From NCBI RefSeq assembly GCF_000005505.3, contig NC_016135.3, positions 17,206,613 through 17,270,612 on the forward strand: 64,000 nt of DNA, read 5' to 3'. How positions within the stretch are numbered: the first letter of the stretch is position 1; the number at the start of each line of letters is the position of its first letter. Under the pieces are notes generated by a model. The model saw only the letters and a list, made by a program, of their open reading frames with translations, was not told the DNA's origin and searched no databases. This document shows positions 24,192 through 36,260 of this stretch, piece by piece. Both the position numbers and the translations under genes were made by a program. This DNA is from Brachypodium distachyon. Taxonomy: Eukaryota; Streptophyta; Magnoliopsida; Poales; Poaceae.

Positions 24192-25017
24192 TAGGATTAC
24201 AGTTATTCGAACCAAATTTATGGTGCCAATGAGAGAAAGGACACGGGTGGTTATGTACCCAATATTAAAGCCGATTCATGAATTCTTCTTGATGGATTTA
24301 GCCGTAGTTAAACGGTACATGTCCGTAACTGTAAAAACATGATATTTTGAAGGATAACATGGAGCCTTCAGGATACGTAAAGAAATCCTCTCTTCACAAA
24401 ATGTGATACACAATATATCAACAGATATGTGTACGAGACAAATGTGAGTTATCAATGTGGCAACCCAAAATCGCTTGAAAGCAGAATAATATCTGTCAAA
24501 AGAAACTTGAGAAAACGGCATATTCACCCAAACACGCCCTTTTAGTGTACGCACAATATAATCATCAAACGAAAATGAACCACAAAATTATTAACTTGAG
24601 AGGAGTTAGGTGGCCATGTTTCTCCAACCCCTTACCGACCTCGATATATATATTATTTATCCTTTTTTCACCCGATCGAGCTGGGAATTAGGAACAGTAC
24701 CGCACCGATCTTGTTGCAGTCCCTCGTCCTACCTTGAAGTATAAAACAGTTGTTGCATCCTTGAAACCTCAGCAAAGTCTAGCTAGTCATGTTCATCAGC
24801 TCCACACACATGTCAAAGGCATCGGATCAGACCCATGCCGGCCTGCATGTCACCACCATGTATTTTTGATCCCTTGAAGCCTCGCCCTTCCCCGTGCATG
24901 ACGAAGCAAAAGCAACCGAGCAAGCTATAGTAGCTTTCCACTACCGCCTACAAATACCTCCACTCTTCCTTCGTCTTCCCGCGGCCTCCATCCATCCATT
25001 CACTGCAGTTAGGCAGG
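24192..25017. other. GH5 copy 2 upstream region
   Basis: AT-rich intergenic sequence. The last 70 bases contain CTACAAATACC (from about 24948), a plausible TATA variant, followed by a CT-rich leader. Confidence 0.4.
24949..24956 (+). promoter_or_regulatory. candidate TATA box of GH5 copy 2
   Basis: TACAAATA, 62 bases before the start codon. A TATAAAA at 24740-24746 is a more distant alternative. Confidence 0.35.
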
Positions 25018-27280
25018 ATGAGGTTTACTTCATCTGTTTTCACGGCGTGGCTGGCTCTGGGCTTGGCCTGCCATTGCGCGCTTCTTCTTCGGCATGCGGA
25101 GGCGGTGACGCTGTCGACGGCGTCGCGGTGGATCGTGGACGAGGCCGGGGACCGGGTGAAGCTGGCGTGCGTGAACTGGCCGTCGCACCTGGAGCCGATG
25201 CTGGCGGAGGGCCTGAGCAAGCGGCCCGTGGGCTCCATCGCCGGGGACGTGGCCGCCATGGGCTTCAACTGCGTCAGGCTCACCTGGCCCACCTTCATGG
25301 TCACCAACGCCTCCTACACCTCCCTCACCGTCGCCCAGTCCTTCCAGAGGCTCAACCTCACGGAGCCGCTCGCCGGCATCAGGGCCAACAACCCCGCCCT
25401 CGTCGACCTCAGGCTCATCGACGCCTTCAAGGCAAGCTTAATTAATTTCTTTGACAGGATGAGTGTACGTTCTCGGTGCATGATGCACTTGTATATATGT
25501 AAATTGCTTGCTTTTGTTAATGCAGGCCGTGGTGAGCAGCCTGGGCGAGAACAACCTGATGGTGATCCTGGACAACCACGTGAGCATGCCCAAGTGGTGC
25601 TGCAGCAACACCGACGGCAACGGCTTCTTCGGCGACGCCTACTTCCAGCCGGACGTCTGGGTCGACGGCCTCACCAAGATGGCCACCACGTTCGCCGCCG
25701 TCCCCAACGTCGTCGGCATGAGCCTCAGGAACGAGCTCAGAGGGCCCAGGCAGAACGCAAACGACTGGTACAAGTAAGTAAAGAAATACTCCTGATTAAT
25801 TTGCTCGTTCGAACCAAAATGATTGGCCGGAGAAAATCAAACTGCATACAGTAGCATTTTCTCAAGAATTTAAGCGTGTGGCCGCATTGACATTTTGTTC
25901 ATCTGCCACGTCCTGGATCAGTAATGGGCCTGAGCAACCTAGTAGTACGTACTAGCAGTTGGTGGCTGGCTTTATATCCCTGCCACTGCTGCTCCTGCAC
26001 CGCATGTGAGACCAGTAATGGCCTTCACTGCATTGATAGATTGATACGCAGTATCTCTAGCTAGCACATAGCACTAGTCCACTCCTTCGGTGGACTAGCA
26101 GAGGAGCGTACTCCTTTCAGCTGCTCCGGCGACAAGAGCTTTCAAAGCATTCCGATGATCATCATCCAGGGCTCCAGGCCATGTGTGTGCCGACATGCCA
26201 ATATTGACTACGTATTTGACTTGACAATTGACTGCCCCGTACGATGCACGCAGGTACATGCAGCGGGGCGCGGAAGCCGTGCACGCGGCGAACCCGCGGG
26301 CGCTGGTGATCCTCTCCGGCCTGAGCTACGACAACGACCTGGCGTTCCTCAGCTCGCGGCAGGTCACCCTGAGCTTCGCCCGCAAGGCGGCGTTCGAGGT
26401 GCACTGGTACAGCTTCTCCAACAGCCAGGACTGGGCGTCGTCGAACCCCAACGAGGCGTGCGCCAGGATCGGGGCCAGCGTGTCCCGCCGCGCGCTCTAC
26501 CTGCTCGACCAAGGCTGGCCCGTCTTCCTCAGCGAGTTCGGCGTCGACAACCGGGGCGGCAACGCCAACGACAACCGCTACTACGGCTGCGCCGCCGCCG
26601 TGGCCGCCGACCTCGACCTCGACTGGGCGCTCTGGACGCTGCAGGGGAGCTACTACCTCCGTGAGGGCGTCCGGGACCTGGACGAGGTCTACGGCGTGCT
26701 CGACCGGTCCTGGCGCAACCCGCGGAACGCGACCGCGCTGCGCAGGGTCCGCGCCCTGCAGCGCGCCTTCAGAGGCCCCGGGTTCGCCGAGGCCGCGCCC
26801 TACGTGGCGCTGTTCCATCCTTCGACGGGGCTTTGCGTGGCGCGGAGGTCCTCGCCGGTATCGCCGCTGGAGCTCGGGTCCTGCGAGGGGGCGGAGGCGT
26901 GGGCTTACGACGCGCAGCGGCAGAGGCTGGCGCTGCGGGACAGCCCGCTGATGTGCCTGCGCGCCGAGGGGGCCGGCCGGCCCGTGCGCGTCGGCATGGC
27001 GTGCGCAACGGACGAGATGGCGCGGTGGCGCCTCGTGTCGGACTCCAAGCTGCACGTCGCGGCCAACGCGTCGTCCGGCGCTGGCATGCTCTGCCTGGAT
27101 GTTGGAGCGGATGGGCGGAGCGTGGTCACCAACACGTGCCGGTGCCTGAGCGCGGACAACAGCTGCGACCCGGAGAGCCAGTGGTTCAAGCTGGTGAGCA
27201 GCACCCGGAGAGTCGGCGCCAGGAGCATGCTCGCGCAGCCGCCCCTCAAGCTCAAGGACTTGAAGATCCGCTCGCTTTGA
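25018..27280 (+). CDS. secreted glycosyl hydrolase family 5 protein (copy 2)
   Basis: Tandem paralogue of the GH5 gene at 19.1 kb. Three exons: 25018-25431, 25526-25773 and 26254-27280, giving 562 aa. It has a signal peptide (about residues 1-29), TASRWIVDEAGDRVKLACVN at the mature N-terminus, the acid/base Glu in RNELRGP (about 208) and the nucleophile Glu in FLSEFGVD (about 315). The Cys-rich C-terminal beta-trefoil-like domain contains LCVAR and ESQWFK. Intron 1 begins AAG|GCAAGC and is a GC-AG intron; the paralogue has GT at the same position. Its last exon fuses two exons of the paralogue. Coding sequence is much more GC-rich than exons 2-4 of copy 1, so the copies are old. Both appear functional. 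Confidence 0.92.
25432..25525 (+). other. GC-AG intron 1 of GH5 copy 2
   Basis: 94 bases from AAG|GCAAGC to TTAATGCAG. The surrounding donor bases match the strong consensus expected of GC donors. Splicing here keeps the frame and aligns K|AVVSSL with R|EVVSAL of the paralogue. Confidence 0.85.
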
Positions 27281-27949
27281 TCGGGCCGGATGATTCGTGC
27301 GTGAGATCGAGCTCCGTGTACACACACGGCTTTACCGTATCTCCTCCTAGCTGTAGCTGCAAATGCGCAGGGGTGAAAGAGAGAGATGCTGCTCTAGAAC
27401 CAGAGCAGAGTCTTCAGATAACTAAATGGAATAAGATAACACCTTCAAATCGGTGATTTGGTTCCTCGCTCATTCCCTTGACCATATAAAATTGGATGTT
27501 CTGCAAGCAAACAGTGAGGTGGAACAATGTCATTCCATAGACCTACAGAAAAATCCCATTCGTCTATGTGACGAGACGAAATAATGTCACAAAAATTCAT
27601 ATTGCAACAGAATCACAACTGAAAATGGCTAACTTTAGCTGTGTCCAGCAGAGTAGAGCAGGCATAATGGGGCACACGAAACAACCCTCCACATGGTAAG
27701 ATTAAGAACGAACCGACGTTTAATCCAGAAGCATTCTTATTTCTGGGTCGACGATCCCAAAAGTATTTTTAAGCTGGAAAGCAGTAACAAACTACAATTC
27801 TCGACGAATCTTCCCGATATAGACAGCAGCAGTGGGTGTTCTGAAGAAATGGCATCACTGTGCACGTGCAATGGTTACTGAATACTATCTCACAGCAGTA
27901 ATTGCATGAAGATGTGTGTCATGGCCGTCCCATACAATAGGCTCAGTCT
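27281..27949. other. intergenic sequence between convergent GH5 and galactosyltransferase genes
   Basis: The 3' UTRs of two convergent genes. No gene or repeat recognised. Confidence 0.4.
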
Positions 27950-30900
27950 TTAGGAGGCTGTGTACACAATCTCAATGTTTCTGAGGTTGTTCTGGGGAGA
28001 TCCGTCGGAGAGATCAAAGGCCAGCAAGCCATCATCAGAATGGCTGAACTCCACATCATGCGCGTCAACTCTACAAATCGCTGGCCTAGCGGACGAATAT
28101 GCCGCGAACCGGCCTGGGATTCTGCTGATCTGAATTGTGGTGGCTGAAGAGTCAACAGTACTTGCAATGCTGTGGAGTGCGCCACCTGAGTTGAACATGT
28201 TGGTCAATCCAAGAGGCGCAAAGCGAACAGCCCCACCAAACACCTGGTGCAAAAAATAAGTTTTAGTGCAAGAGGCGATTGTAAGTTAGGGTAAACTGGT
28301 AAAGACAGTAAGCAAGGGGTGGAGAGAAACTGACCTTTATGGGTGATATGGTATAGATCTCACATGTCATCGTACACAATGAAACCTGCAAACTTTGGTT
28401 CTTCTGAAGCCTTAAAAGAGAACCTGTTATGCAGAACAAACGGAATGTTAATTAAGACGTTGGTGGTATTATTATGGACGGGATGCAAGTGCGGAAAAGA
28501 AATGGACAGCTAAAGAAAGTTACATGAATAAAAAGCATAAACTGCAGTCTCTCCATTCCAATCATCACCAGCAATCTCCTCAATAGACTCTACATCTGAT
28601 GGCGAGAGATGACCAGTTATGTTAATGCTGGTGGGAATATGTGAAATTTCTTTCGCTGACCAAGCCCAGTTTCCAGCACCCTGACAATTGAATACTCCAA
28701 TTGCAGCAGACAAATTGTTCACGTTCCATATTTTCAACAGACTGCACAACAGTTCGTGAATTAGCGTCCTTTGCAAAATAGATTGTCAGTTGAGAAACTA
28801 GATAAGTTAAATTGGCAAGTATATCCCTATACCTTTTGCCATCCATGACTGGGTCGTTGAACAGGCAATCGCAAGTAGGACGACCAGCATACCTTGCTCT
28901 TAGAATTGAACCATCTGGTAGAACAAGCTTTTTAAGAACACTAAAATTGTGCACTCCCGGTTTGTCACTGCATATCAATATTTTGAGATATTTTGATATC
29001 AGAAGGAATTTATATTGCAATCAAACAACACAGATGAATAAAATGTGCTATACAAAAATTACCTGACATAAACACCACCTCCACTTAGAGCCCTAGCTGC
29101 TCCATGAAATTCTGCTGATTCATGTTTGCTCTTTAAATCAGAGAAAAAAAAATAGTTGGCATTCAAGTATAAAAATGTGGTTAATCAAACTAACGGGAAC
29201 CCGATAATCTCACGTGGAACATATCCCAGTCAGGTATGAAAATTTCCCCCAACAAAAAGCTATTGAATGCTACAGTAGCAATGTGCATTGTTTGCATTGT
29301 TGGTTCGCGAGGCATGAAATCTTCTGATGCTCTAGCAACTGCACTCTTCAAGGAACTACAAAGAGCCAAGAATCATGTCAAATTCTATGTACATGCCTCA
29401 TATTGTTCACGACTATAGATTAGCTACCTAAAGATGGTGTCTGAGTTGTGACTCATGCAGCATATTAGGTTATTCCCTTTGAAGTTTCGAGCAATAGACT
29501 CCTCAAGAGCATGTTGATACTTCCGAGTTAATGCAACACGACCACCAATGCCATGCCCGAGAGTCTCCATCACATTCTGCACATCTACCTTCACACCATC
29601 CACACCCATACTAGAAAGGTAACTGTGCAGATCATTGTAGAAATCATATATCTTCGCAGGATCAATGATGCCCACTCCAAATTTCTGCAAGCTGTCCATG
29701 GCTATATCCCTCAAATTTGCAACATTGCCAGGAGACTGGACAGGGTAAATTAGTTTTGGATTGTACTTCTTCATAGCGTCGGACGTTGCACGGACACCTC
29801 CCCAATACCCAAGTAAAGCATGCCATACATAGACATACCTGAAATTTCATAAGCAGCATTTTGGTCAGAAAACATTTATGAAGACCTTGTCTATAGTGTT
29901 TCCTCAAAAAGAACTATATTTATAGCACAAGTATATCAACATAAATAAAGTACTTGACTGCATGTTCTCCTTTGATTCTATTGACAAGGTCTCCAAGATT
30001 CTTGCAGACTTCTCCCCTGAACTTATCATTCTCCTTCAGATCAACCAGCCTCTCTGCAAATCTGGATATAATGCAAATGAAAATCAAACATGATACATAT
30101 TTTTTTATGTATTCGCAAAGGATGGAAAACATACACAGTTTGTTCAGCAGGAGCTTCATCTACTTCCTTGAATTCGTCAACTACTTCTTGCCAACCATCA
30201 TCTATAATCAGAAACTTTGGTGGCGCGCCTCCATCGCACAAACTATTTTACAGGGAATGCATCATCAATAAATGGCAACTATGAAATGAAGGAGGCAGCA
30301 AATTCCATAAGCAAGCACTTGTGTCAATCACAGAGAAACTCAACTTGTGTATACCTTTTAAGGCCCTCCTCTATCCCTACTGGCTTAACATCTTTATAAA
30401 ATGCATCCCAAGTGCACCACCCAAACCAGTCCAAGTTTGCAGGGATCTGACATTTTTTTAACAAATTTACACAAGAATTGTCAGAACCTAAATGAACTGT
30501 CCAAGATCAACAACCTTTGTCTAATTAAGTCATAGAAAGTATAAACAACCCTGCTCATATATACCTCCTTGTTCTCTATATGACTGAAAGTTCCTTTGAC
30601 CTTGGACAGTATTCTAAAAAGGATGCAAGTTAAGTCACTTCCACATACACACAAAAAATGCCATTGTGGTCGTATTAGAGGCTTAGAGTATGATATTACT
30701 TGATAGATTCCTTAATTAGCCTGAAAGGATTATCTCCTGAGTTGATGAATACCGCATCAACGGCTTCCATTGCCTGCACATCAGGATCACCTACCAAACA
30801 GCCCACCATTCTACATCAGGATCACCTACCAAGCTTTGCACATATTGATCCAAGCATCAGAAAATTCAGCAAGTCAGGATGAAGGCTACCACTCTCGAAG

Positions 30901-31456
30901 CAGAACTGGAGCTCATTCTCGGTGCTCCCTTGGAGGCTGGCCCGGAAGTCCCCATCAAGAACCGGCAGCATCAGCGCGTACACCGCTTCGCCCTCCGCGC
31001 CATTCCTCGACTCCAGAAGCAGCATCTGCGTCTCCGCCGGCACGCCTGCCGCACCGGCGCCGGTCTTCGGCGTCATCCACCAGATCTTCAACCGGAACAG
31101 GGACAGCCACCTCCACCCTCTGCAAGGCAAGCATCATGAAACTTTGGTGCTGCTACCTCTGACCGACACGCGCGCGCTGCACAAGGGAGGCGATAGGTGA
31201 CCTACTCGGCGATTGTGCCGACGGAGAACACGTGGCGGCTGGACGGAGCCGCCGCCCGGGCGCCGAGGAACGCGGCGCCCGGGGCGTCGTCGGCGACGGC
31301 GGCGCGCAGGGTGACGTCGGGCGGGGCGCGGGCGAGGAGCTCGCGCCCGCCGACCAGCAGGGACCCGCGTTCGAGCCGCGTCGTCGTCATCATCTGCAGC
31401 GGGGGCGCGTCGGCGGTGGAGCTGGGTTGACCGGGGGAGGCGGCGACGACTGGCAT
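27950..31456 (-). CDS. raffinose synthase / SIP-type galactinol-sucrose galactosyltransferase
   Basis: A GH36-family enzyme of raffinose-family oligosaccharide metabolism: either raffinose synthase or alkaline alpha-galactosidase (seed imbibition protein), usually cytosolic or plastidial. Fourteen minus-strand exons join without a stop: 31456-31206, 31119-30890, 30790-30700, 30613-30565, 30446-30355, 30242-30135, 30061-29954, 29838-29428, 29355-29214, 29130-29063, 28967-28833, 28741-28524, 28423-28335 and 28243-27950, giving 761 aa, the normal length. Motifs in order are [39 protein letters not shown] (about 245-256), [20 protein letters not shown] with the nucleophile Asp (about 395), [19 protein letters not shown] and [16 protein letters not shown]. 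The start is uncertain: a Met at 31456 was used, but [10 protein letters not shown] starting 22 codons later is also plausible. The sequence does not separate synthase from hydrolase. Confidence 0.92.
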
Positions 31457-33150
31457 TGCGCCGCGGCCGCGCGAGTTATAGCGCGGGGGTGCGGCTGCAA
31501 GTGGAGCCGGGAGCGACGGCGACAGCGAGGTCCCCTGCAGCCTCGTCGTAGCCAATAGGAAATCGGCACGTTTCCTGGCTCCACTGGTTGGATAAGCTAA
31601 GCAATTGGACAGCGCGGGCGGCATGCCGAATCGCCGATTGCTGCGTGTGTGCGACGCCCCGGAAGCCCGACCCGTGTCTATGTGGGATCTGTCGCTCGGA
31701 GTAGGGGTCGCAATTCGCAAACTCGCAAAGCACCGCCCACGTCTACATCTTCCCTTCTCTGATCCTCCCCCCTCCACTAACCAGTTATCCCCACATAGGT
31801 CATGGACTCATGGTGTTCCTCCTCCAATAATCTCCAGCCTAAGCTTGTTGCAATTCTGCGATCCGTCGACACAGTAGCAATTCAAAAGAACTAATGATCT
31901 ATGTGTATGTAATTACCAAGTTGGGCTGGCCGCTCAGCGTCCACGACAACGTTGATTACGTTCAATTTGTTGACCGAATCGTGGGACGTCTTTTTCGGTG
32001 TCTAAAAATTTGGTATTTTGTTTTGGACACGTTTTTTGGGTGAAAGTTGCACACGTCCCGAGTTATGGTGGGTATTGCACAAATTTGTCGGTTGAACGTT
32101 ATGGGCGTACACACTGAACATGTATCAGGTGAAACGCTATGTTTCAGCGAAAACTTGAGAGTTGTCAAATTTCATTGATAGTGTTTTTTCACTTGATACG
32201 TCGCCACCACTGAGACCACATGGTAAAATGTACTCAAATTTATTCAAAATGGATGTATCTATTCCTAAAAGCGTCTAGATACATTTAATATTTCGACAAG
32301 AATTATAGAACCGTGGGAGTAGTATCTTGGAGGCGAGGGAGAGGGAGGAAATGGGATAGAAGAGCCAGGACAGGAAGGAGGAGGTAAGGGGACATTAACC
32401 TCAAACAACAACCGGCAAGCCAACATTCGACTAAACGGGTAATAAATTTCTTAGGCTTAGAGGAAGACCTTGGTGGTGACAGGAACGGTTGTTGATGGCA
32501 AGGTGCATGCATGGCACATGTATGGGCACATGTATGATAATTGCTCGGGTAAAGACACGACTACAATTAATAGAGAGGGAATGTGACTTATGAATTGACT
32601 ATAATATCTTGATCTAGCCGTTAACATAATCTACTACGATTTTGGGAAGACCATAAGGACTGCTGATCTTTAAATTGACAAAGAAATTCTCACTTACAAG
32701 TGGTCTTTTGATTTTGGTTTATTAATTCTAGGGGCAGCCCAACCGTCCGATTGACTTACAAAAGTCGAATCTCGACCGTCCGATCGTTGCAACACTAAAC
32801 TTTCATATACAAACTTTTGTGTGCGTTTCAAATATTTTTCCCATAACCCTATCAAAGATCATTAAAAATTTGTAACATTTCAACATGTGCCATTTTACAA
32901 CGCAGGAGCAGTGCAAAGCCACATCAACTAAAGTCGGCCAGTCGGCTAAAACGGTTTTTTTGCCGGAGCCGGGACCTACCGGAGTTTTATTCACCGTAAA
33001 ATTTCGTCAAGATTCGTGCTATCTCTAACCAGGTTACATTGGAAGACGCTGTCCCTACCACATGCAGGTGCAGGCGCGGGACCAGCCATGGTGCATGCAT
33101 AGGAAAGTAATTAATTGCTTGTAGTTTGCTGCTAGCTCTGACCACTGCAT
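31457..33150. other. intergenic sequence upstream of the galactosyltransferase
   Basis: The 5' region of the minus-strand gene runs to about 31800. A one-sided Stowaway remnant (TATCTATTCCTAAAAGCG to CCGTGGGAGTA) lies at about 32252-32322. Nothing else recognised. Confidence 0.4.
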
Positions 33151-33442
33151 GAAAATATGTGTGTACCATTGAACTTTCATTGACAAGTCATTGAAATTTC
33201 GTTAGCACCAATCATTATTCCAATGGTCAAATATTGAACTAACATTGAAACACTAGCTTCATTGAGACACAAAATATTTTCATTGACCGTATATATGAAA
33301 ATATGTGTGTACCATTGAACTTTCATTGACAAGTCATTGAAATTTCGTTAGCACCAATCAATATTCCAATGGTCAAATATTGAACTAACATTGAAACACT
33401 AGTTTCATTGAGACACAAAATGTTTTCATTGACCATATATAT
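33151..33442. repeat. 146-bp tandem repeat, two copies
   Basis: Positions 33151-33296 and 33297-33442 are nearly identical, both beginning GAAAATATGTGTGTACCATT. The repeat contains many short CATTGA words, and a partial third start follows. Non-coding. Confidence 0.85.
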
Positions 33443-33699
33443 GAAAATTTATTGAAACACTGCTGTTTCAATCGGCAAGATTTGAAGTTATTCCTATATG
33501 ATTGAAATTGTATAAGAAAGTTTCATTTAGACACCGATGTTTCAATCGGCAATCCTTAGGACACTAACGTTTCAATAGTTAGATTCTATTTCAAACCTTT
33601 GTAAAACACATCTTCTCGGCTTTGTCTTTTTGAACTTGCAGCACTACTGTTTCAATTTCATTTTGAATATGCTCTAGATTTTTTGAAACTTTTTCTGTA

Positions 33700-33970
33700 G
33701 GCCGGAAACACTATCTCAAACCAACCATCAATTTTTTGTCAAATTTTGAATCTGTTTGGACCACCAAATAATTTGTACAAGTATCAAAACGTGTTAGTGC
33801 AGTAGTAGTATCGGTGGAGATCGGCCGATATTTTGAACTTGCTCGAAACTTTTTGATATTTTTACTGTAGGTGGGAAACACCATCTTAGACAAACCCTCA
33901 AAATTTCACCAAATACCGAGTTCGTCTGGACCCTCAAATTTTTTGTAAAAAAATCAAAATGTGTTAGTGT
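33700..33970. repeat. two diverged copies of a roughly 105-bp unit
   Basis: About 33697-33800 and 33867-33970 share GTAGGYNGGAAACACYATCTYA, the WTTTTTTGT block and AAARTGTGTTAGTG, at a spacing of about 170 bases. Substitutions are common. Non-coding. Confidence 0.6.
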
Positions 33971-34168
33971 ATCATTGCCTTCCCCAACCAACACCACGTG
34001 AGGTTATGCACAATAAAATTCACACTGAAAACAGATGCACGAATCTCGCAGAAGCAACCAACAGTCCATAAAACTCCGGTAGATCCTGGGTCCGGTAAAT
34101 TTGCGGCCCGTCGGCCAACTAACGATTGAGTCCCCAGTCTCGTCCACGGCAAGGAAACCAACCACGAC

Positions 34169-35097
34169 ATGCTCTGCGCTCCGCCGCAAACGCTGCGCCC
34201 AACAACACGGCGGCCGCTCCCTCCGCGATGCTCCGGCGCCAGCGCGCCTTCGCCGTCGCCCTCCTCGGGCGCCAGCGGCGGCATCCGGCGGCTCGTGCTC
34301 AACCCGGAGGGCCGCGCGAAGCTGGACGCGCGCCCCGACCGCGACTTCTACGCCTTCCCGCGCCTCGTCAAGCACGTGGACGACGGCTTCCTCGCCGCGC
34401 TCACTGACCTCTACCGGGAGCGGCTGCGCCCGGACACGGACGTGCTGGACCTCATGAGCTCCTGGGTCAGCCACCTGCCCCCCGAGCTCTCGTTCCGGCG
34501 GGTCGTCGGCCACGGGCTCAACGCGCAGGAGCTCGCCAAGAACCCGCGCCTCGACTACTTCTTCGTCAGCGACCTCAACCGGGACCAGCGGCTGGAGCTC
34601 GAGAGCGGCTCCTTCGACGCCGTGCTCTGCACCGTCAGCGTCCAGTACCTGCAGTCGCCTGAAAAGGTACATCCCATCCGACGTGTTCTTATCCTCTTTT
34701 TCTCTCAACCCACACACAGTTGAGAGAGCCGTCGATTAATGCTCCCAATTCACCGGCATGACTTCCATTCTGTTTTCTTTGAAAGGTTTTTGCGGAGATC
34801 TACAGGGTGCTGAAGCCGGGGGGAGTGTGCATCGTGAGCTTCAGCAACCGGATGTTCTACGAGAAGGCGATCGGGGCGTGGCGGGAGGGGTCAGCCTACA
34901 GCCGCGTGCAGCTCGTGACGCAGTACTTCCAGTGCGTCGAAGGGTTCACGCAGCCGGAGGTGGTCAGGAGGCTGCCCTCGGACGCTGGCGGGAAGGCCGA
35001 CTCGTCGCCGCTCGCCGCGCTGATGAGGCTGTTCGGACAGGCGAGCTCCGACCCGTTTTACGCCGTCATCTCCTACAGAAACTTGAAGCCCATGTGA
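34169..35097 (+). CDS. SAM-methyltransferase-like protein, probably plastid-targeted
   Basis: Two exons, 34169-34666 and 34786-35097, give 269 aa. The first 40 residues are rich in Pro, Ser and Arg without acids, resembling a transit peptide. The methyltransferase-11-like fold is supported by DVLDLMSSWVSHLP at the motif I position, SFDAVLCTVSVQYLQSPEK at motifs III-IV and VFAEIYRVLKPGGVCIVSFSNRMF at the post-motif region. Motif I lacks the glycine triad (GxGxG) of active enzymes, as I recall for a plant subgroup annotated only as methyltransferase superfamily. The substrate is unknown and catalytic activity is uncertain. Confidence 0.85.
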
Positions 35098-35652
35098 GAT
35101 CTTATTCGGTTCGCGATGCAGTAATAATGTCTCAATGTGCCTAGCCTGGCGGTTTACATGTAGTGCCGACATTGGGACTCTGTAATGTGTACGGTGTCGT
35201 GTGTGTTACGACAAAATTATAGTGCTACCTGAATTCCTGAAGACCATTTCCAGAAGTGGCTTTTTTCCCCGCACGCTACATATACCGTGGTTTTCAATTT
35301 CAGTCAGATATTTCGGTTTTGATTCGGCCAAATGACAGGAATCCTGATATGAAATTGACTAAATCTAACAAAATTTGAGATTTATTATATAAAAAGATTT
35401 GATTTTAAATAAAAAATTGTGTGTATCGAAACACAATTATTTCGGCATCCGCTAAAACGACTGAAATATTTTAAATTCCAATGGAATTTCATTGAAACCG
35501 ATGTAATACACATAGAGAGGTTTCAAATTTGAGAGTTTTCCTCCAATGATCCATGGCCAGCGCGCCTGGCTGCAACTCCCCGCGGCGGCGGCGGCGGCGT
35601 CGTGCAGTCTTGGTGTCTTGTTTGATGCCAATAAAACATTTTACTTTTCTTA
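35098..35652. other. intergenic sequence
   Basis: AT-rich, with a CGG/CGC run at 35580-35602. No gene recognised. Confidence 0.4.
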
Positions 35653-36145
35653 GAGCATCTCCACTTGTCCCCCTCCCCGGCGCCGGCGATTTTTTGAGTA
35701 TGGGGGGGAGGAGTATGGACCCAGTCACAGCCCCCAGACAAAAAAAAATTGCCTGACATGTTCACAAACACCTTGCGTGCGAGGACGAGGGCGGCGGCCG
35801 GTGCACGCTGCCAGAGCCGCCGCTCAGCTCGGCCATGTCCATGGGCATGTCGTCGTTCTTGCCCATGCCCATCACGCCAGGCAGACCAGCGACGCGACGA
35901 CAGCGGCCATTGCGGACGGACGGAAGCGAGAGCTGCGGGCGTGTCTGCAGCGAGCTCAACGACGTGCGCTGCCTCCTTACGCTGCTACAGCGCGTGGAGC
36001 CGGATGGCGGCGCGCCTGGCCTCCCTCAGCACGGAGAGGAGCTCCCCGGGCACCCCTTCACGCACCCGCGCCGCCTCCTCCTGCGCGACCTCGTCTCCCG
36101 CGGCCGCCCGCCTCCCGCGTCTGGGCCGCTGCATTCGTCGGTGCA
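35653..36145 (-). mobile_element. truncated Harbinger-like element carrying a host-gene fragment (copy 1)
   Basis: The terminus GAGCATCTCCACTTG, preceded by TTA, is followed by a subterminal block (CCGGCGATTTTTTGAGTATG) that recurs inverted at about 47115-47140. The interior carries the same coding fragment as the element at 46372-47194, in opposite orientation. The other terminus is not found; similarity fades about 36145, within the upstream region of the next gene. Confidence 0.65.
35757..36120 (-). pseudogene. captured fragment of an unidentified membrane-protein gene (copy 1)
   Basis: On the minus strand it reads PGELLSVLREARRAAIRLHALQQRKEAAHVVEL, then a scrambled Ala-rich part, then VLARKVFVNM, in shifted frames. 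The copy at 46.8 kb keeps a longer hydrophobic middle (VLVPVVASLACLAWAEPP) in one frame. This copy has indels there and is broken. The parent gene is not in the window. Confidence 0.6.
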
Positions 36146-36253
36146 GTTTCGCAATCCGAACGGGAGTCCAGATCGGAATTCGAGATTGGTTCGTATATTT
36201 CGTACACGATTCGTACATGTACCCTCCTCCGGTCAATCGGATTCGTCTTACCA

Positions 36254-36260
36254 TATAAAG
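36254..36260 (+). promoter_or_regulatory. candidate TATA box of the 187-aa gene
   Basis: TATAAAG in CCATATAAAGCC, 149 bases before the start codon and about 110 bases from the end of the Harbinger-like fragment. Confidence 0.5.

Noticed and set aside
22069..27280. Ricin-like C-terminal domain as evidence of a toxin
   Set aside because: The beta-trefoil fold is a common carbohydrate-binding module. It is attached here to a GH5 catalytic domain and there is no ribosome-inactivating domain.
28335..28423. Apparent premature stop in exon 13 of the galactosyltransferase
   Set aside because: The stop is in another frame. With the acceptor before 28423 the exon reads [20 protein letters not shown] in frame and joins the next exon correctly.
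33151..33442. CRISPR-like array
   Set aside because: Two long tandem copies without spacers in plant nuclear DNA.
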